A DNA stretch of 32,320 bases from Agromyces seonyuensis (GCF_009789225.1 NZ_WSTA01000041.1:1-32320), one strand, 5' to 3'; counted from the stretch's first letter, positions 15,969 to 25,745 are shown. Numbers and translations are program-made. The notes: a model not told the origin generated them from the letters alone.

Positions 15969-17702
15969 ATGGCGACGAAGCTGAAGTCCGTGAGCCGCTC
16001 GACGAAGCTCGGGCCCGAAGAACGCTCGGAGGCGATCGAGCGGCTGAAGTCCAAGGAACTCGACGTGCTCGTGATCGGCGGAGGGATCGTCGGCACCGGC
16101 TCGGCGCTCGACGCGGTGACGCGCGGCCTCTCGACCGGTCTGCTCGAAGCGCGCGACTGGGCATCGGGCACCTCGAGCCGCTCGTCGAAGCTCGTCCACG
16201 GCGGCATCCGCTACCTCGAGCAGCTCGACTTCCGGCTGGTGCGCGAGGCGCTCATCGAACGCGGGCTGCTGCTGCAGCGCATCGCGCCGCACCTGGTGAA
16301 ACCCGTGCGCTTCCTCTACCCGCTCAAGAACCGCGTCTGGGAACGCGGCTACATCGGCGCGGGCATGCTGCTCTACGACATCTTCAGCTACACGGGCGGG
16401 CGCCCGCCGGGGGTGCCGCATCACCGGCACCTCACCAAGACCCAGGTCATGCGGGCGATCCCGTCGCTCTCGAACGACGCCCTCGTCGGCGGGCTGACGT
16501 ATTACGACGCGCAGGTCGACGATGCCCGCTACGTCGCCTCGCTCGCGCGCACGGCATCCTCCTACGGCGCGCACGTCGCGTCGCGGGTGAAGGTCGAGGG
16601 CTTCATCAAGGTCGGCGAGCGCGTCGTCGGCGTGCAGGCGCACGATCTGCAGACCGACGAGCACTTCGAGGTGCGGGCCAAGCAGGTCGTCAACGCCACC
16701 GGCGTGTGGACGGACGACACGCAGCGCATGGTCGGCGAACGCGGCACGTTCAAGGTGCGGGCGTCCAAGGGCATCCACCTCGTGGTGCCGCGCGATCGCA
16801 TCCAGTCGAACATGGGCATGATCTTCCGCACCGAGAAGAGCGTGCTGTTCATCATCCCGTGGGGCCGGCACTGGCTCATCGGCACGACCGACACCGACTG
16901 GCATCTCGACAAGGCCCATCCTGCGGCGACTGCGGCCGACATCGACTACCTGCTCGAGCACGTCAACGCGCTGATGAGCATCCCGCTCACCCGTGAAGAC
17001 GTCGAGGGCGTGTACGCGGGGCTCCGGCCGCTGCTGGCGGGCGAGAGCGACCAGACGTCGAAGCTCTCGCGCGAGCACATCGTCGCGCACACCGTGCCGG
17101 GGCTGGTCGTCGTCGCGGGCGGCAAGTGGACGACCTACCGCATCATGGCCAAGGACGCCATCGACGCCGCCGCGGCCGCGCTCGACGGGCGCGTCCCCGC
17201 ATCGACCACGCAGGACATCGCGCTGCTGGGCGCCGAGGGCTACCAGGCCGCGTGGAACAAGCGCAGCAAGATCGCGCGGGCGTTCGGGGTGCACAAGGTG
17301 CGCATCGAGCACCTGCTCAACCGGTACGGCACGCTCACCGACGAACTGCTCGACCTCATCCGCGAGGACCCGTCGCTCGGCGAGCCGCTGCCCGGCGCCG
17401 ACGACTACCTCGGCGCCGAGGTCGTCTACGCCGCTACCCACGAGGGGGCCCTGCACCTCGACGACGTGCTCGCCCGGCGCACCCGCATCTCGATCGAGGC
17501 GTGGGATCGCGGCGTCTCGGCGGCGCCCGTCGCGGCGAAGCTCATGGCCGGCCCGCTCGGCTGGGACGCCGCCCGCGAGCAGCTCGAGGTGGAGCGCTAC
17601 CTGCAGCGCGTGGAGGCCGAGATCGCCTCGCAGCAGCAGCCCGACGACGAATCGGCCGACCGGGTGCGACTGGAGGCGCCCGACATCGTCGCCGTCGACT
17701 GA
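15969..17702 (+). CDS. glpD: Glycerol-3-phosphate dehydrogenase/oxidase (FAD-dependent)
   Basis: A 577-residue peripheral membrane flavoenzyme oxidising glycerol-3-phosphate to dihydroxyacetone phosphate and passing electrons to quinone. The dinucleotide fold is LDVLVIGGGIVGTGSALDA (GGGIVGTG at 37-44). GlpD features include SGTSSRSSKLVHGGIRYLEQ, FLYPLKNRVWERG, FKVRASKGIHLVVPR, PWGRHWLIGTTDTDW, AGLRPLL and GKWTTYRIMA, followed by the C-terminal helical DAO_C domain (about 400-550). The ATG at 15969 follows GGGGGA; the in-frame ATG at 15909 lies upstream of the -10 box. A long perfect hairpin at 17707-17748 ends the transcript. The GDPD at 23636 could supply its substrate. Confidence 0.95.
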   Translation: MATKLKSVSRSTKLGPEERSEAIERLKSKELDVLVIGGGIVGTGSALDAVTRGLSTGLLEARDWASGTSSRSSKLVHGGIRYLEQLDFRLVREALIERGLLLQRIAPHLVKPVRFLYPLKNRVWERGYIGAGMLLYDIFSYTGGRPPGVPHHRHLTKTQVMRAIPSLSNDALVGGLTYYDAQVDDARYVASLARTASSYGAHVASRVKVEGFIKVGERVVGVQAHDLQTDEHFEVRAKQVVNATGVWTDDTQRMVGERGTFKVRASKGIHLVVPRDRIQSNMGMIFRTEKSVLFIIPWGRHWLIGTTDTDWHLDKAHPAATAADIDYLLEHVNALMSIPLTREDVEGVYAGLRPLLAGESDQTSKLSREHIVAHTVPGLVVVAGGKWTTYRIMAKDAIDAAAAALDGRVPASTTQDIALLGAEGYQAAWNKRSKIARAFGVHKVRIEHLLNRYGTLTDELLDLIREDPSLGEPLPGADDYLGAEVVYAATHEGALHLDDVLARRTRISIEAWDRGVSAAPVAAKLMAGPLGWDAAREQLEVERYLQRVEAEIASQQQPDDESADRVRLEAPDIVAVD

Positions 17703-17706
17703 GCCC

Positions 17707-17748
17707 GACGGGACCCGAGCGCGACGGGGCGTCGGGCCGGGTCCCGTC
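17707..17748 (+). terminator. glpD terminator
   Basis: GACGGGACCCG (17707-17717) pairs perfectly with CGGGTCCCGTC (17738-17748), an 11-bp stem starting 4 nt after the glpD stop. Confidence 0.75.
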
Positions 17749-17752
17749 CCCA

Positions 17753-17768
17753 GCGCCTGCGCAGGCGC
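17753..17768. promoter_or_regulatory. Perfect 16-bp palindrome before SURF1 gene
   Basis: GCGCCTGCGCAGGCGC equals its own reverse complement. It occupies the -35 position relative to the TAGGCT box at 17776-17781. Confidence 0.55.
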
Positions 17769-17775
17769 GGCTCGT

Positions 17776-17781
17776 TAGGCT
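17776..17781 (+). promoter_or_regulatory. -10 box of SURF1 gene, probable leaderless start
   Basis: TAGGCT is followed by 7 nt and the GTG at 17789; no ribosome site is present. Confidence 0.5.
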
Positions 17782-17788
17782 GTGCGGC

Positions 17789-18616
17789 GTGCTCCGCATG
17801 ATGCTGCGCCCCCGCTGGGTGCTCGCGCTCCTGCTCGCCCTCGGCGTGGCGGCGGCGTTCGCCGCACTCGGGCAGTGGCAGGTCGAGCGCGCCGTCGAGG
17901 AGGCGACCGTCGTCGAGCGCGACACCGAGACCGTCAAGGACCTGGCCGTCGTGGCCGAGACGGACGTGCCGACCCGCCAGACCTCGACCGGGCAGCTGGT
18001 GCGCGCCGAAGGCACCTGGGTGCCCGGTGACGGCGTGCTCGTGCAGAACCGCTTGAACGGCGGCGTCGCCGGCTGGTGGGCGGTCGCCCATTTCGAGGTC
18101 GCGGGCGACGCGGAACCCGGCGGGATGCCCGTCGCGCTCGGCTGGGCGCCGACCGAGGCGGAGGCCGCCGATGCGCTCGCCGCGTTCGACGAGTCCGCGG
18201 CGCTCGACGGGACGACCATCGAGGGCCGCTTCCTGCCGAGCGAGGCCCCCGAGATGGCGGATGCGCAGGCGGGCATCCGCACGACCGTCGCGATCGCGGA
18301 CCTCGTCAACGTCTGGGCCGATTACGACGGCAGAGCCGCGTACTTCGCCTACGTGACCCTCGGCGAGGCCCCGGCCGGACTGACGACGATCGACTCGCCC
18401 GCCCCGGAGGAGACGGCCACGCTCAACTGGCTCAACGTCTTCTACGCCGTCGAGTGGGTCGCCTTCGCGGGCTTCGCGATCTTCCTCTGGTTCCGGCTCG
18501 TGAAGGACGCCGTCGAGCGCGAGGAGCAGGAGGCCGCTGAGGCCGCGCTCGCCTCGGCGCCGGTCGGCAACGGCCCCGGCGCCGCCCCGGAGGATCGCGG
18601 GCCCGAGGCATCCTGA
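17789..18616 (+). CDS. SURF1 family protein (cytochrome oxidase biogenesis)
   Basis: A 275-residue membrane protein of the SURF1 fold: one N-terminal helix (about 8-28, WVLALLLALGVAAAFAALG) ending in the family motif GQWQVERA, a large extracytoplasmic domain with a VLVQNR segment near residue 90 (the usual strand of the family), and a C-terminal helix (about 214-236, VFYAVEWVAFAGFAIFLWF). An acidic, Ala-rich tail follows. SURF1 proteins help assemble heme-copper oxidase. The GTG at 17789 is preferred because it follows the TAGGCT box; ATGs four and five codons in are alternatives. It heads a run with DUF3817 and guaA, with a 42-nt gap before DUF3817. Confidence 0.85.
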   Translation: MLRMMLRPRWVLALLLALGVAAAFAALGQWQVERAVEEATVVERDTETVKDLAVVAETDVPTRQTSTGQLVRAEGTWVPGDGVLVQNRLNGGVAGWWAVAHFEVAGDAEPGGMPVALGWAPTEAEAADALAAFDESAALDGTTIEGRFLPSEAPEMADAQAGIRTTVAIADLVNVWADYDGRAAYFAYVTLGEAPAGLTTIDSPAPEETATLNWLNVFYAVEWVAFAGFAIFLWFRLVKDAVEREEQEAAEAALASAPVGNGPGAAPEDRGPEAS

Positions 18617-18645
18617 GCCCCCGCTGAGCCCCGCAACGCAGCGCG

Positions 18646-18651
18646 TAGACT
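18646..18651 (+). promoter_or_regulatory. -10 box of DUF3817 gene
   Basis: TAGACT is followed by 7 nt (GGAGGCC) and the ATG at 18659. The GGAGG is only 2 nt from the start, closer than normal for a ribosome site, so a leaderless start is plausible. Confidence 0.45.
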
Positions 18652-18658
18652 GGAGGCC

Positions 18659-19119
18659 ATGCCCCTCGAACCCAAAGCCGCCGATCTGTCGAAAATCCCG
18701 GGGCGGGTGAAGTTCTACCAGGTCGCCTCGATCATCACCGGCACCATGCTGCTGCTGCTGGTCGCCGAGATGGTGCTGAAGTACGGCTTCCACCTCGAGC
18801 TCTACGGCTTCAGCGAGCAGGGCTTCCTGTACTTCGCGCCGACCGTCGAGACGGCCGCGGGCTGGGTGTCGACCGGCGTCGGCGCGAACCTGTCGACGGG
18901 CATCCTCATCGCGCACGGCTGGTTCTACGTCGTGTACCTCTTCGCCTGCTTCAACCTCTGGAGCATCATGCGCTGGACGTTCCCGCGCTTCCTCCTGCTG
19001 GCCTGCGGCGGCATCATCCCCTTCCTGTCCTTCTTCCTCGAGGCCCGCGTCGCCCGCGACGTGCGCGCGTACGTCGCCGGTCGCGAGGCCCGGAACTCCC
19101 AGAACTCGGAGGTGACCGC

Positions 19120-19123
<4 letters not shown>
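18659..19123 (+). CDS. DUF3817 domain membrane protein
   Basis: A 154-residue inner-membrane protein with three to four helices ([20 protein letters not shown], an [20 protein letters not shown] segment, and [19 protein letters not shown]) joined by short loops. The [18 protein letters not shown] opening, the [16 protein letters not shown] segment and the FFLE-RxVARDV end are characteristic of DUF3817 proteins, whose function is unknown. It immediately precedes guaA, as is common in actinobacteria: its TGA overlaps the GTG start of guaA by 4 nt, so translation is coupled. The linkage to guaA is consistent but functionally unexplained. Confidence 0.88.
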
Positions 19124-20730
<1,607 letters not shown>

Positions 20731-20742
20731 CCTCCTGCCGCT

Positions 20743-20781
20743 GACGAGGGCCGGATGCCGTGGGGCGTCCGGCCCTTCGTC
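20743..20781. terminator. guaA terminator, possibly bidirectional
   Basis: GACGAGGGCCGGA and TCCGGCCCTTCGTC pair with a single bulged T and a 12-nt loop. It lies between guaA and the convergent sigma factor gene (ending 20800). The plus-strand tail is TTCGTCGT. Confidence 0.85.
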
Positions 20782-20799
20782 GTCCCGGGGCGAACCCGC

Positions 20800-22074
20800 T
20801 CAGAGCGCGGCGAGCTTGCCGGCGAGCACCGCGCGCTCGGCGTCGTTGCCGGCCAGGCGCACGGCGGCCTCGAACTCGGCGCGGGCCTCCTCGGTGCGAC
20901 CGAGCCGAGCGAGCAGCTCGCCGCGGGCGCTCGGGACCACGTGCGAGCCGCGCAGGGCGCCGGTCGCGGCGACCGCGTCCACGATCCGCAGGCCGCTTGC
21001 GGGCCCCTCGGCCATGGAGACCGCGACGGCGCGGTTGAGCTCGACGACGGGCGATGGGGCGATCCGCCCGAGCGCTTCGTAGAGCAGCACGATGCGCGGC
21101 CAGTCGGTCGCCTCCACCGATGGCGCGAGCGCGTGCTGCTCCGCGATCGCGGCCTGCAAGGCGTAGGGGCCGCGGCCGCGGCGGAGCGCGTCCGAACGCG
21201 CGAGCGCAGTGCGGCCACGGGCGATGAGCAGCCGGTCCCAGCGGGTGCGGTCCTGGTCGGCGAGCAGCACGGCCGAGCCGTCCGGGGCCGTGCGGGCCGG
21301 GAAGCGGGCGGCGGTGAACTCGAGCAGCGCGGCGAGCCCGTGCGCCTCCGGCTCCTGGGGCACGAGCTCGGCGAGCACACGGGAGAGGCGCACGGCCTCG
21401 AGGGCGAGGTCGGCGCGCATGCCGCGCTCGCCCGTCGCGGGCGAGTGGCCCTCGGTGAAGATCAGGTAGAGCACCTGCAGCACGGCGGCGAGCCGCGCCG
21501 GGTACTCGTCGCGCGGCGGCGTCTCGAAGGGGACGTGCGCGGCTGCGAGCGTCGCCTTGGCGCGCACGATGCGCTGCTGCACGGTCGCGACGGGCACGAA
21601 GAACGAGCGGGCGATCTCGGGGGTCGTGAGGCCGCCGACGACCCGCAGCGTCAGGGCGATGGATGCTTCGCGCGAGAGCACCGGGTGGCACGACACGAAC
21701 ACGAGCCGCAGCACGTCGTCGTCGATCGAGTCGGGGTCCCACGGCAGGGCGTCGGGGTCGGTGGCCTCGTCGAGTTCGCGGGCGAGCAGCGCGACGTGGG
21801 CGTCGAACTTCTCCCGTCGTCGCCAGCCGTCGATCGCCCGCCGCTTCGCGGTCGTCGTCAGCCAAGCACCCGGGTTCCGCGGCACGCCCGTCTGCGGCCA
21901 CGCGGCGAGCGCCTCGGCGAGGGCCTCCTGCGCGAGGTCCTCGGCGAGGGCGAAGTCGCCCGTGTACCGGGTGAGCGTCGCGACGATGCGCGCGGCCTCG
22001 ATGCGCCACACCGCCTCGACGGCCCGGCGGGCGGCCGCAGGATCCGCGACGCGCCCGCCCGAGTCATCCGTCAT
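20800..22074 (-). CDS. ECF42-type RNA polymerase sigma factor with long C-terminal extension
   Basis: A 424-residue ECF sigma factor, about twice the usual length. Region 2 is at about 20-88 (TGDFALAEDLAQEALAEAL, NPGAWLTTTAKRRAIDGWRR) and region 4 at about 120-175 (SREASIALTLRVVGGLTTPEIA, VPVATVQQRIVRAKATL). The extension (185-424) begins with AVLQVLYLIFTEGHS, the hallmark (LYLIFNEGY-like) of the DUF6596/ECF42 group, and ends in TPR-like helices. These sigma factors have no membrane anti-sigma and are linked to YCII/DGPF genes, as here. The ATG at 22074 is 13 nt after the YCII stop with no clear ribosome site, so it is probably co-transcribed and coupled. The signal sensed is unknown. Confidence 0.9.
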   Translation of the reverse strand: MTDDSGGRVADPAAARRAVEAVWRIEAARIVATLTRYTGDFALAEDLAQEALAEALAAWPQTGVPRNPGAWLTTTAKRRAIDGWRRREKFDAHVALLARELDEATDPDALPWDPDSIDDDVLRLVFVSCHPVLSREASIALTLRVVGGLTTPEIARSFFVPVATVQQRIVRAKATLAAAHVPFETPPRDEYPARLAAVLQVLYLIFTEGHSPATGERGMRADLALEAVRLSRVLAELVPQEPEAHGLAALLEFTAARFPARTAPDGSAVLLADQDRTRWDRLLIARGRTALARSDALRRGRGPYALQAAIAEQHALAPSVEATDWPRIVLLYEALGRIAPSPVVELNRAVAVSMAEGPASGLRIVDAVAATGALRGSHVVPSARGELLARLGRTEEARAEFEAAVRLAGNDAERAVLAGKLAAL

Positions 22075-22087
22075 GATCGGCGCTGAC

Positions 22088-22504
22088 TCACTTGCCGGCC
22101 TGCTCGATCCACTGGGCTTCCTTCTGGATCCACTCGTTGTCGGCGGGGAAGTCCTCGATGCCGTTGACGCGGCGCACCTCGATCTTGTTGCCGACGCCGA
22201 GCGGGGCGCGCTTGGCCCACTCGACCGCCTCCTCGATGGTCGGCGTCTCGACCGTCCAGTACCCGTTGAAGAGCTCCTTGAGCTCGCCGTAGGGGCCGTC
22301 GGTGACGACGGGCACCTCGCCGCCGAACTCGACGACGACGCCCTCGGCCGCGTCGGCGAGGCCCTCGCCGGCGACGAGCACGCCGGCCTCGATCATCGAT
22401 TCGTTGTAGCGTCCCATCGCCTCGATGACCTCCTCGAAGGGCTTGGCCTCGAAGGCCGCCAGGGCCGCTTCGTTCCCGCGCATGATCAGCATGTACTTCG
22501 ACAT
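22088..22504 (-). CDS. YCII-related (DGPF) domain protein
   Basis: A 138-residue soluble protein of the YCII/DGPF family: MSKYMLIMRGNE opening strand, an ELKELFNGYW segment, and the motif TDGPYGELKE with DGPY at 69-72 (a Tyr variant of DGPF). YCII proteins share the dimeric ferredoxin-like fold; their reaction is unknown. The ATG at 22504 has GAGGAG 7-8 nt upstream; the longer frame from 22591 would start upstream of the likely transcription start. A TGTCGA-N17-CGAC motif matching ECF42 promoters lies about 55 nt upstream, so it is the probable target of the sigma factor encoded next to it. Confidence 0.9.
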   Translation of the reverse strand: MSKYMLIMRGNEAALAAFEAKPFEEVIEAMGRYNESMIEAGVLVAGEGLADAAEGVVVEFGGEVPVVTDGPYGELKELFNGYWTVETPTIEEAVEWAKRAPLGVGNKIEVRRVNGIEDFPADNEWIQKEAQWIEQAGK

Positions 22505-22558
22505 CGTCGTTCTCCTCGGTTCGGGGGATCGGTCTCTTCCGACCCTCTCACTGCATGC

Positions 22559-22585
22559 GTCGAACGGGCGAGGCCCGGATCGACA
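22559..22585 (-). promoter_or_regulatory. ECF42-type promoter of YCII-sigma operon
   Basis: On the minus strand TGTCGA (22585-22580), 17 nt, then CGAC (22562-22559). As I recall, ECF42 target promoters in Streptomyces have TGTCGA at -35 and CGA/TC at -10, which this fits exactly. Confidence 0.7.
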
Positions 22586-22635
22586 CGACACCGGAACTTT
22601 CTCCGAAATCTGTTCGGGGTCGCCGGGAAACGACG

Positions 22636-22665
22636 ACGGCCGCCCCGCCGGAGCGGGACGGCCGT
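22636..22665 (-). terminator. Terminator of Bax inhibitor-1-like gene
   Basis: A 13-bp stem (22636-22648 with 22653-22665, one G-T pair) with a 4-nt loop lies about 28 nt after the stop. On the minus strand the tail is CGTCGTTTCCC. Confidence 0.85.
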
Positions 22666-22693
22666 GGAACGAGCCTGGGCCGGGCGATGCAGC

Positions 22694-23488
22694 CTAGTCG
22701 CGCGCGATCGCGATCATGCGCAGGATCTCGAGGTACAGCCAGATGACGGTGACCATGATGCCGAAGACGCCGGTCCACTCGTACTTGCGGTCGGCGCGGT
22801 TGCGCACGCCCTGCTGGATGAAGTCGAAGTCGAGCACGAGCGAGTAGGCGCCGAGGATGACGACGAAGACGCCGAGGATGAGGCCGAAGGGGATGCCGGT
22901 GCCGAGGAAGTCGGCGCCGCGGAGGCCCCACGGGTCGTCGTTCACGCCGAAGACCATGAGCCCGAAGTTGATGAGCGAGAAGACCCCGTAGCCGATCATG
23001 GCGATCAGGAAGATCTTCGTGGCCCGCTTCGAGGCGCGGATCTTGCCCGAGGCGAAGAGCGCGAGCGTGACGCCGACGACGACGAGGGTGGCGAGCACGG
23101 CCTGACCGACGATGCCATTCCACTGCTGCTCGTAGATCGCGGAAATCGCGCCGACGACGTAGCCCTGGCAGGCCGTGTAGGCGAGGATGAGCGCCTTCGA
23201 GGGCTCCTTCTTGAAGGAGTTGACGAGGGCGAGCACGAAGCCGGCGATGCCCGCGACGATGACGACCGGCCAGATCGGCACGAGGAAGCCGGCGGCCGCG
23301 AGGACGAGGAGCAGACCGAACGCCAGCACCGACTTGCCGATGGTCGTCTCGATCGTCATGACCTCTCGCGTGCCCTGGGGCGCCGCGCTCGGCTGGTCGT
23401 AGAGGGCCTGCAGATCGGCTGCGCTCGGCGTGGGCTTCTGCTTGGTGAAGGCGTCGTTGCGGCTGAATGCCGGGTTGTCGAGGGCCAT
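22694..23488 (-). CDS. Bax inhibitor-1/YccA family membrane protein
   Basis: A 264-residue protein: a soluble N-terminal 50 residues rich in Pro/Gln/Ala, then seven hydrophobic helices. TIGKSVLAFGLLLVLAAAGF, ALILAYTACQGYVVGAISAIYE and GAYSLVLDFDFIQQGVRN are characteristic of the actinobacterial Bax1-I group, and the end YEWTGVFGIMVTVIWLYLEILR carries the conserved acidic residue linked to proton/calcium leak in homologues. The physiological role in bacteria is unclear. The start is ATG at 23488 (MALDNPAF) after GAAGGA; the frame is open far upstream but overlaps the GDPD gene on the other strand. A TAGGTT box lies about 45 nt upstream. Confidence 0.9.
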   Translation of the reverse strand: MALDNPAFSRNDAFTKQKPTPSAADLQALYDQPSAAPQGTREVMTIETTIGKSVLAFGLLLVLAAAGFLVPIWPVVIVAGIAGFVLALVNSFKKEPSKALILAYTACQGYVVGAISAIYEQQWNGIVGQAVLATLVVVGVTLALFASGKIRASKRATKIFLIAMIGYGVFSLINFGLMVFGVNDDPWGLRGADFLGTGIPFGLILGVFVVILGAYSLVLDFDFIQQGVRNRADRKYEWTGVFGIMVTVIWLYLEILRMIAIARD

Positions 23489-23623
23489 CGGGTCCTTCGC
23501 TTTCGAGGGTGGTCGGCTGTTCTTCGCAAACCTACCGGGGTTTCGGTCACGGATGCCTGGGAATCCGCGGATCCTCGCGGAATTCCGCTCACGGCGCACC
23601 ACGGCTGCGGCCGTGCTCGTCGC

Positions 23624-23629
23624 TAGGCT
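23624..23629 (+). promoter_or_regulatory. -10 box of GDPD gene, probable leaderless start
   Basis: TAGGCT is followed by 6 nt and the ATG at 23636. Confidence 0.5.
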
Positions 23630-23635
23630 CGGTGC

Positions 23636-24688
23636 ATGCCGCACGCCGCACGTCCGCTCGTCATCGGCCATCGCGGCGCGCCCGGCTATCGCCCCGAGCA
23701 CACGCGCTCCTCCTACGAGCTCGCTTTCGCGCTCGGTGCCGACGCCGTCGAGCCCGACCTCGTCGCCACGCGCGACGGCGTGCTCGTGCTGCGGCACGAG
23801 AACGAGATCTCGGGCACGACCGACATCCGCGAGCATCCGGAGTTCTCGGACCGGCACCGCACGCAGGTGATCGACGGCGAGCCGCTGAGCGGCTGGTTCA
23901 CGGAGGACTTCACGTGGGCCGAGCTCTCGACCCTGCGCGCGCGCGAGCGGGTGCCCGAGCTCCGGCGCTCGTCGGCGACGTTCGACGGGCGTTTCCCGCT
24001 GCTGCGGCTCGCGGACCTCATCGAGATCGTCGAGCGCGCGAGCGACGATCAGGCGCGGCTGCTCGGGCTCGTCGCGGAGTTCAAGCACGCGAGCCATTTC
24101 GCCTCGATCGGGCTCCCGCTCGACGAGCTCTTCGCCGCCGAGCTCTCGGCGGCCGGCTGGGGCCGCGGCGGCGACCGCCTCGTCATGGAGGCGTTCGAGC
24201 TCGACGTGCTCGACGGGCTGCGCGATCGCGGCATCCACGGGGAGCGCGTCTTCCTCGTCGAGGCGAGCGGGGCGCCGGCCGACCAGGTCGCGAAGCTCGG
24301 TGCCACGGCGGCGACGTACGACTCCTACGCGAGCGAGGCGGGCTTGCTCGGGCTCGCCGGCCGGGTCGACGGCGTGAGCGTCGACAAGGGCCGCATCCTC
24401 GGTCGCCGGCCGAAGGCGGATGCCCCGGGGCCGGTGCCGCTCACCGGCGCGACGTTCGTCGACGCCGCCCACTCGGCTGCGCTGTCGGTCTACACCTGGA
24501 CGCTGCGCCCGGAGAACCGGTTCCTGGCGGCACGGCGCCGCGACGGTCGCGTGCCGGGGCGCTGGGGCGACTGGCTCGGCGAGTACCGGCAGATCATGTC
24601 GACGGGGCTCGACGGCGTGTTCGCCGATCACCCCGACCTCGCGGTCGAGGCGCGGCGCTCGCTCGAGGACGAGCCGGCGGACGACTAG
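23636..24688 (+). CDS. Glycerophosphodiester phosphodiesterase family protein
   Basis: A 350-residue cytoplasmic-type GDPD with no signal peptide. It would hydrolyse glycerophosphodiesters to glycerol-3-phosphate and an alcohol on a TIM barrel. Visible active-site residues: H12 in IGHRGAPGYRPEHT, the metal pair E39/D41 in AVEPDLV, and H54 in LRHENE. LVAEFKHASHF holds the third acidic ligand, and the end has VYTWTLRPENRF and STGLDGVFADHPDLA. Its product could feed GlpD encoded at 15969. Start: ATG 23636, 6 nt after a TAGGCT box, no ribosome site. Its TAG stop shares two bases with the stop codon of the convergent WYL gene. Confidence 0.92.
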   Translation: MPHAARPLVIGHRGAPGYRPEHTRSSYELAFALGADAVEPDLVATRDGVLVLRHENEISGTTDIREHPEFSDRHRTQVIDGEPLSGWFTEDFTWAELSTLRARERVPELRRSSATFDGRFPLLRLADLIEIVERASDDQARLLGLVAEFKHASHFASIGLPLDELFAAELSAAGWGRGGDRLVMEAFELDVLDGLRDRGIHGERVFLVEASGAPADQVAKLGATAATYDSYASEAGLLGLAGRVDGVSVDKGRILGRRPKADAPGPVPLTGATFVDAAHSAALSVYTWTLRPENRFLAARRRDGRVPGRWGDWLGEYRQIMSTGLDGVFADHPDLAVEARRSLEDEPADD

Positions 24689-25710
24689 CCGGCGATCTCG
24701 CCGCCGCGGACCGGCCGCGGCGCTTCCGTGGCGCGCGGCTCCGGCGGTGCCGCCTCCAAAGCCGCGAGGAGCCGAGCGACGGCTTCGCGGAGCTCGCCGC
24801 GGTGCGGCTCGGCGAGATCGGTGCGGTAGGGGACCCCGGCCGGCACGTAGAGCATCCCGTACATCGCCTCGCGCCAGTCCGAGCCGCCGACGGGCCAGCG
24901 GGTGCGATCGGCGCCCTCGGGCGTCGCCCCCTGGCCCCAGTGGCCGAACCATCCGCGGAAGTCCTCGAAGCCGAGGTCCATCACGACGTCGGCCTCGACG
25001 TGCTGCGGCGACCACGACGAGGCGGCGAGCACCATCTCGGCCACCGTCTCCTCGGCGAGCTCGCGCGGCGCCGCGAGCACGCGGGTGCGCAGCAGCCGCT
25101 CGATGCGGTCAACGCGGAACGTGCGCCAGTCCTCGCGGTCGAGGTCCCAGCACACGAGGTACCAGTTGCGCTCCGCAGGCGCGAGGCTGTGCGGCTCGAC
25201 CCGGCGCGATGACGCCTCGCCCGTGACCGAGGTGTAGTCGAAGCGCAGTCGTTCGTGGTCGCGGCACGCCAGCGCGAGGTCGCCGAGCAGTTCGGGGGAG
25301 ACGCGCGCACCGCCGCCCGGGCCCGACGGCACGACCTCGGCGAGCGCGGCGACCCGCCGTCGGAGCGCCGGCGGCAGCACCTGCTCGAGCTTCGCGAGGG
25401 CGGAGAGCGTCGTCTGGGGGCCGTCGACGAGGCGCTGCGAGGCGGCGATGCGCAGGCCGATGGCGATCGCGACGGCTTCGTCGTCGGAGAGCAGCAGGGG
25501 CGGCAGCGCGTTGCCGGCCTCGAGCCGGTACCCGCCGGCGACGCCGGGCTCCGACTCGATGCGGTAGCCGAGCTCGCGCAGCCGGTCGATGTCCCGGCGC
25601 ACGGTGCGCGACGTGATGCCGAGCCGCTCGCCGAGTTCCGTGCTCGTCCAGTGGCGGTGGGTCTGCAGCAGGCTCAGGAGGCGCAGCGCGCGTGCGGTGG
25701 TGTCGGACAT
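24685..25710 (-). CDS. WYL domain transcriptional regulator (HTH_11 type)
   Basis: A 341-residue regulator. A winged helix at about 4-62 (RALRLLSLLQTHRHWT, ELGERLGITSRTVRRDIDRLRELG, GVAGGYRLEAG) is followed by a WYL ligand-sensing domain with the literal NWYLVCWDLDREDWRTFRVDRI at 182-203 (split NWYLVCWD, DWRTFRVDRI), and a C-terminal WCX-type domain. WYL domains are thought to bind nucleic acid or small ligands. The ATG at 25710 (MSDTTARAL) follows GGAGGG at about 11 nt; the in-frame ATG at 25752 would reach into the divergent promoter. It likely controls the ABC exporter divergent from it, through the inverted repeat at 25732-25745. Confidence 0.92.
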   Translation of the reverse strand: MSDTTARALRLLSLLQTHRHWTSTELGERLGITSRTVRRDIDRLRELGYRIESEPGVAGGYRLEAGNALPPLLLSDDEAVAIAIGLRIAASQRLVDGPQTTLSALAKLEQVLPPALRRRVAALAEVVPSGPGGGARVSPELLGDLALACRDHERLRFDYTSVTGEASSRRVEPHSLAPAERNWYLVCWDLDREDWRTFRVDRIERLLRTRVLAAPRELAEETVAEMVLAASSWSPQHVEADVVMDLGFEDFRGWFGHWGQGATPEGADRTRWPVGGSDWREAMYGMLYVPAGVPYRTDLAEPHRGELREAVARLLAALEAAPPEPRATEAPRPVRGGEIAG

Positions 25711-25731
25711 GCGTCCATGCTCCCTCCGAAC

Positions 25732-25745
25732 CAGGACCGATCCTG
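25732..25745. promoter_or_regulatory. Inverted repeat between WYL regulator and ABC exporter
   Basis: CAGGA-CCGA-TCCTG is a perfect 5+5 inverted repeat in the divergent region and overlaps the expected -35 position of the exporter promoter. Confidence 0.45.
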
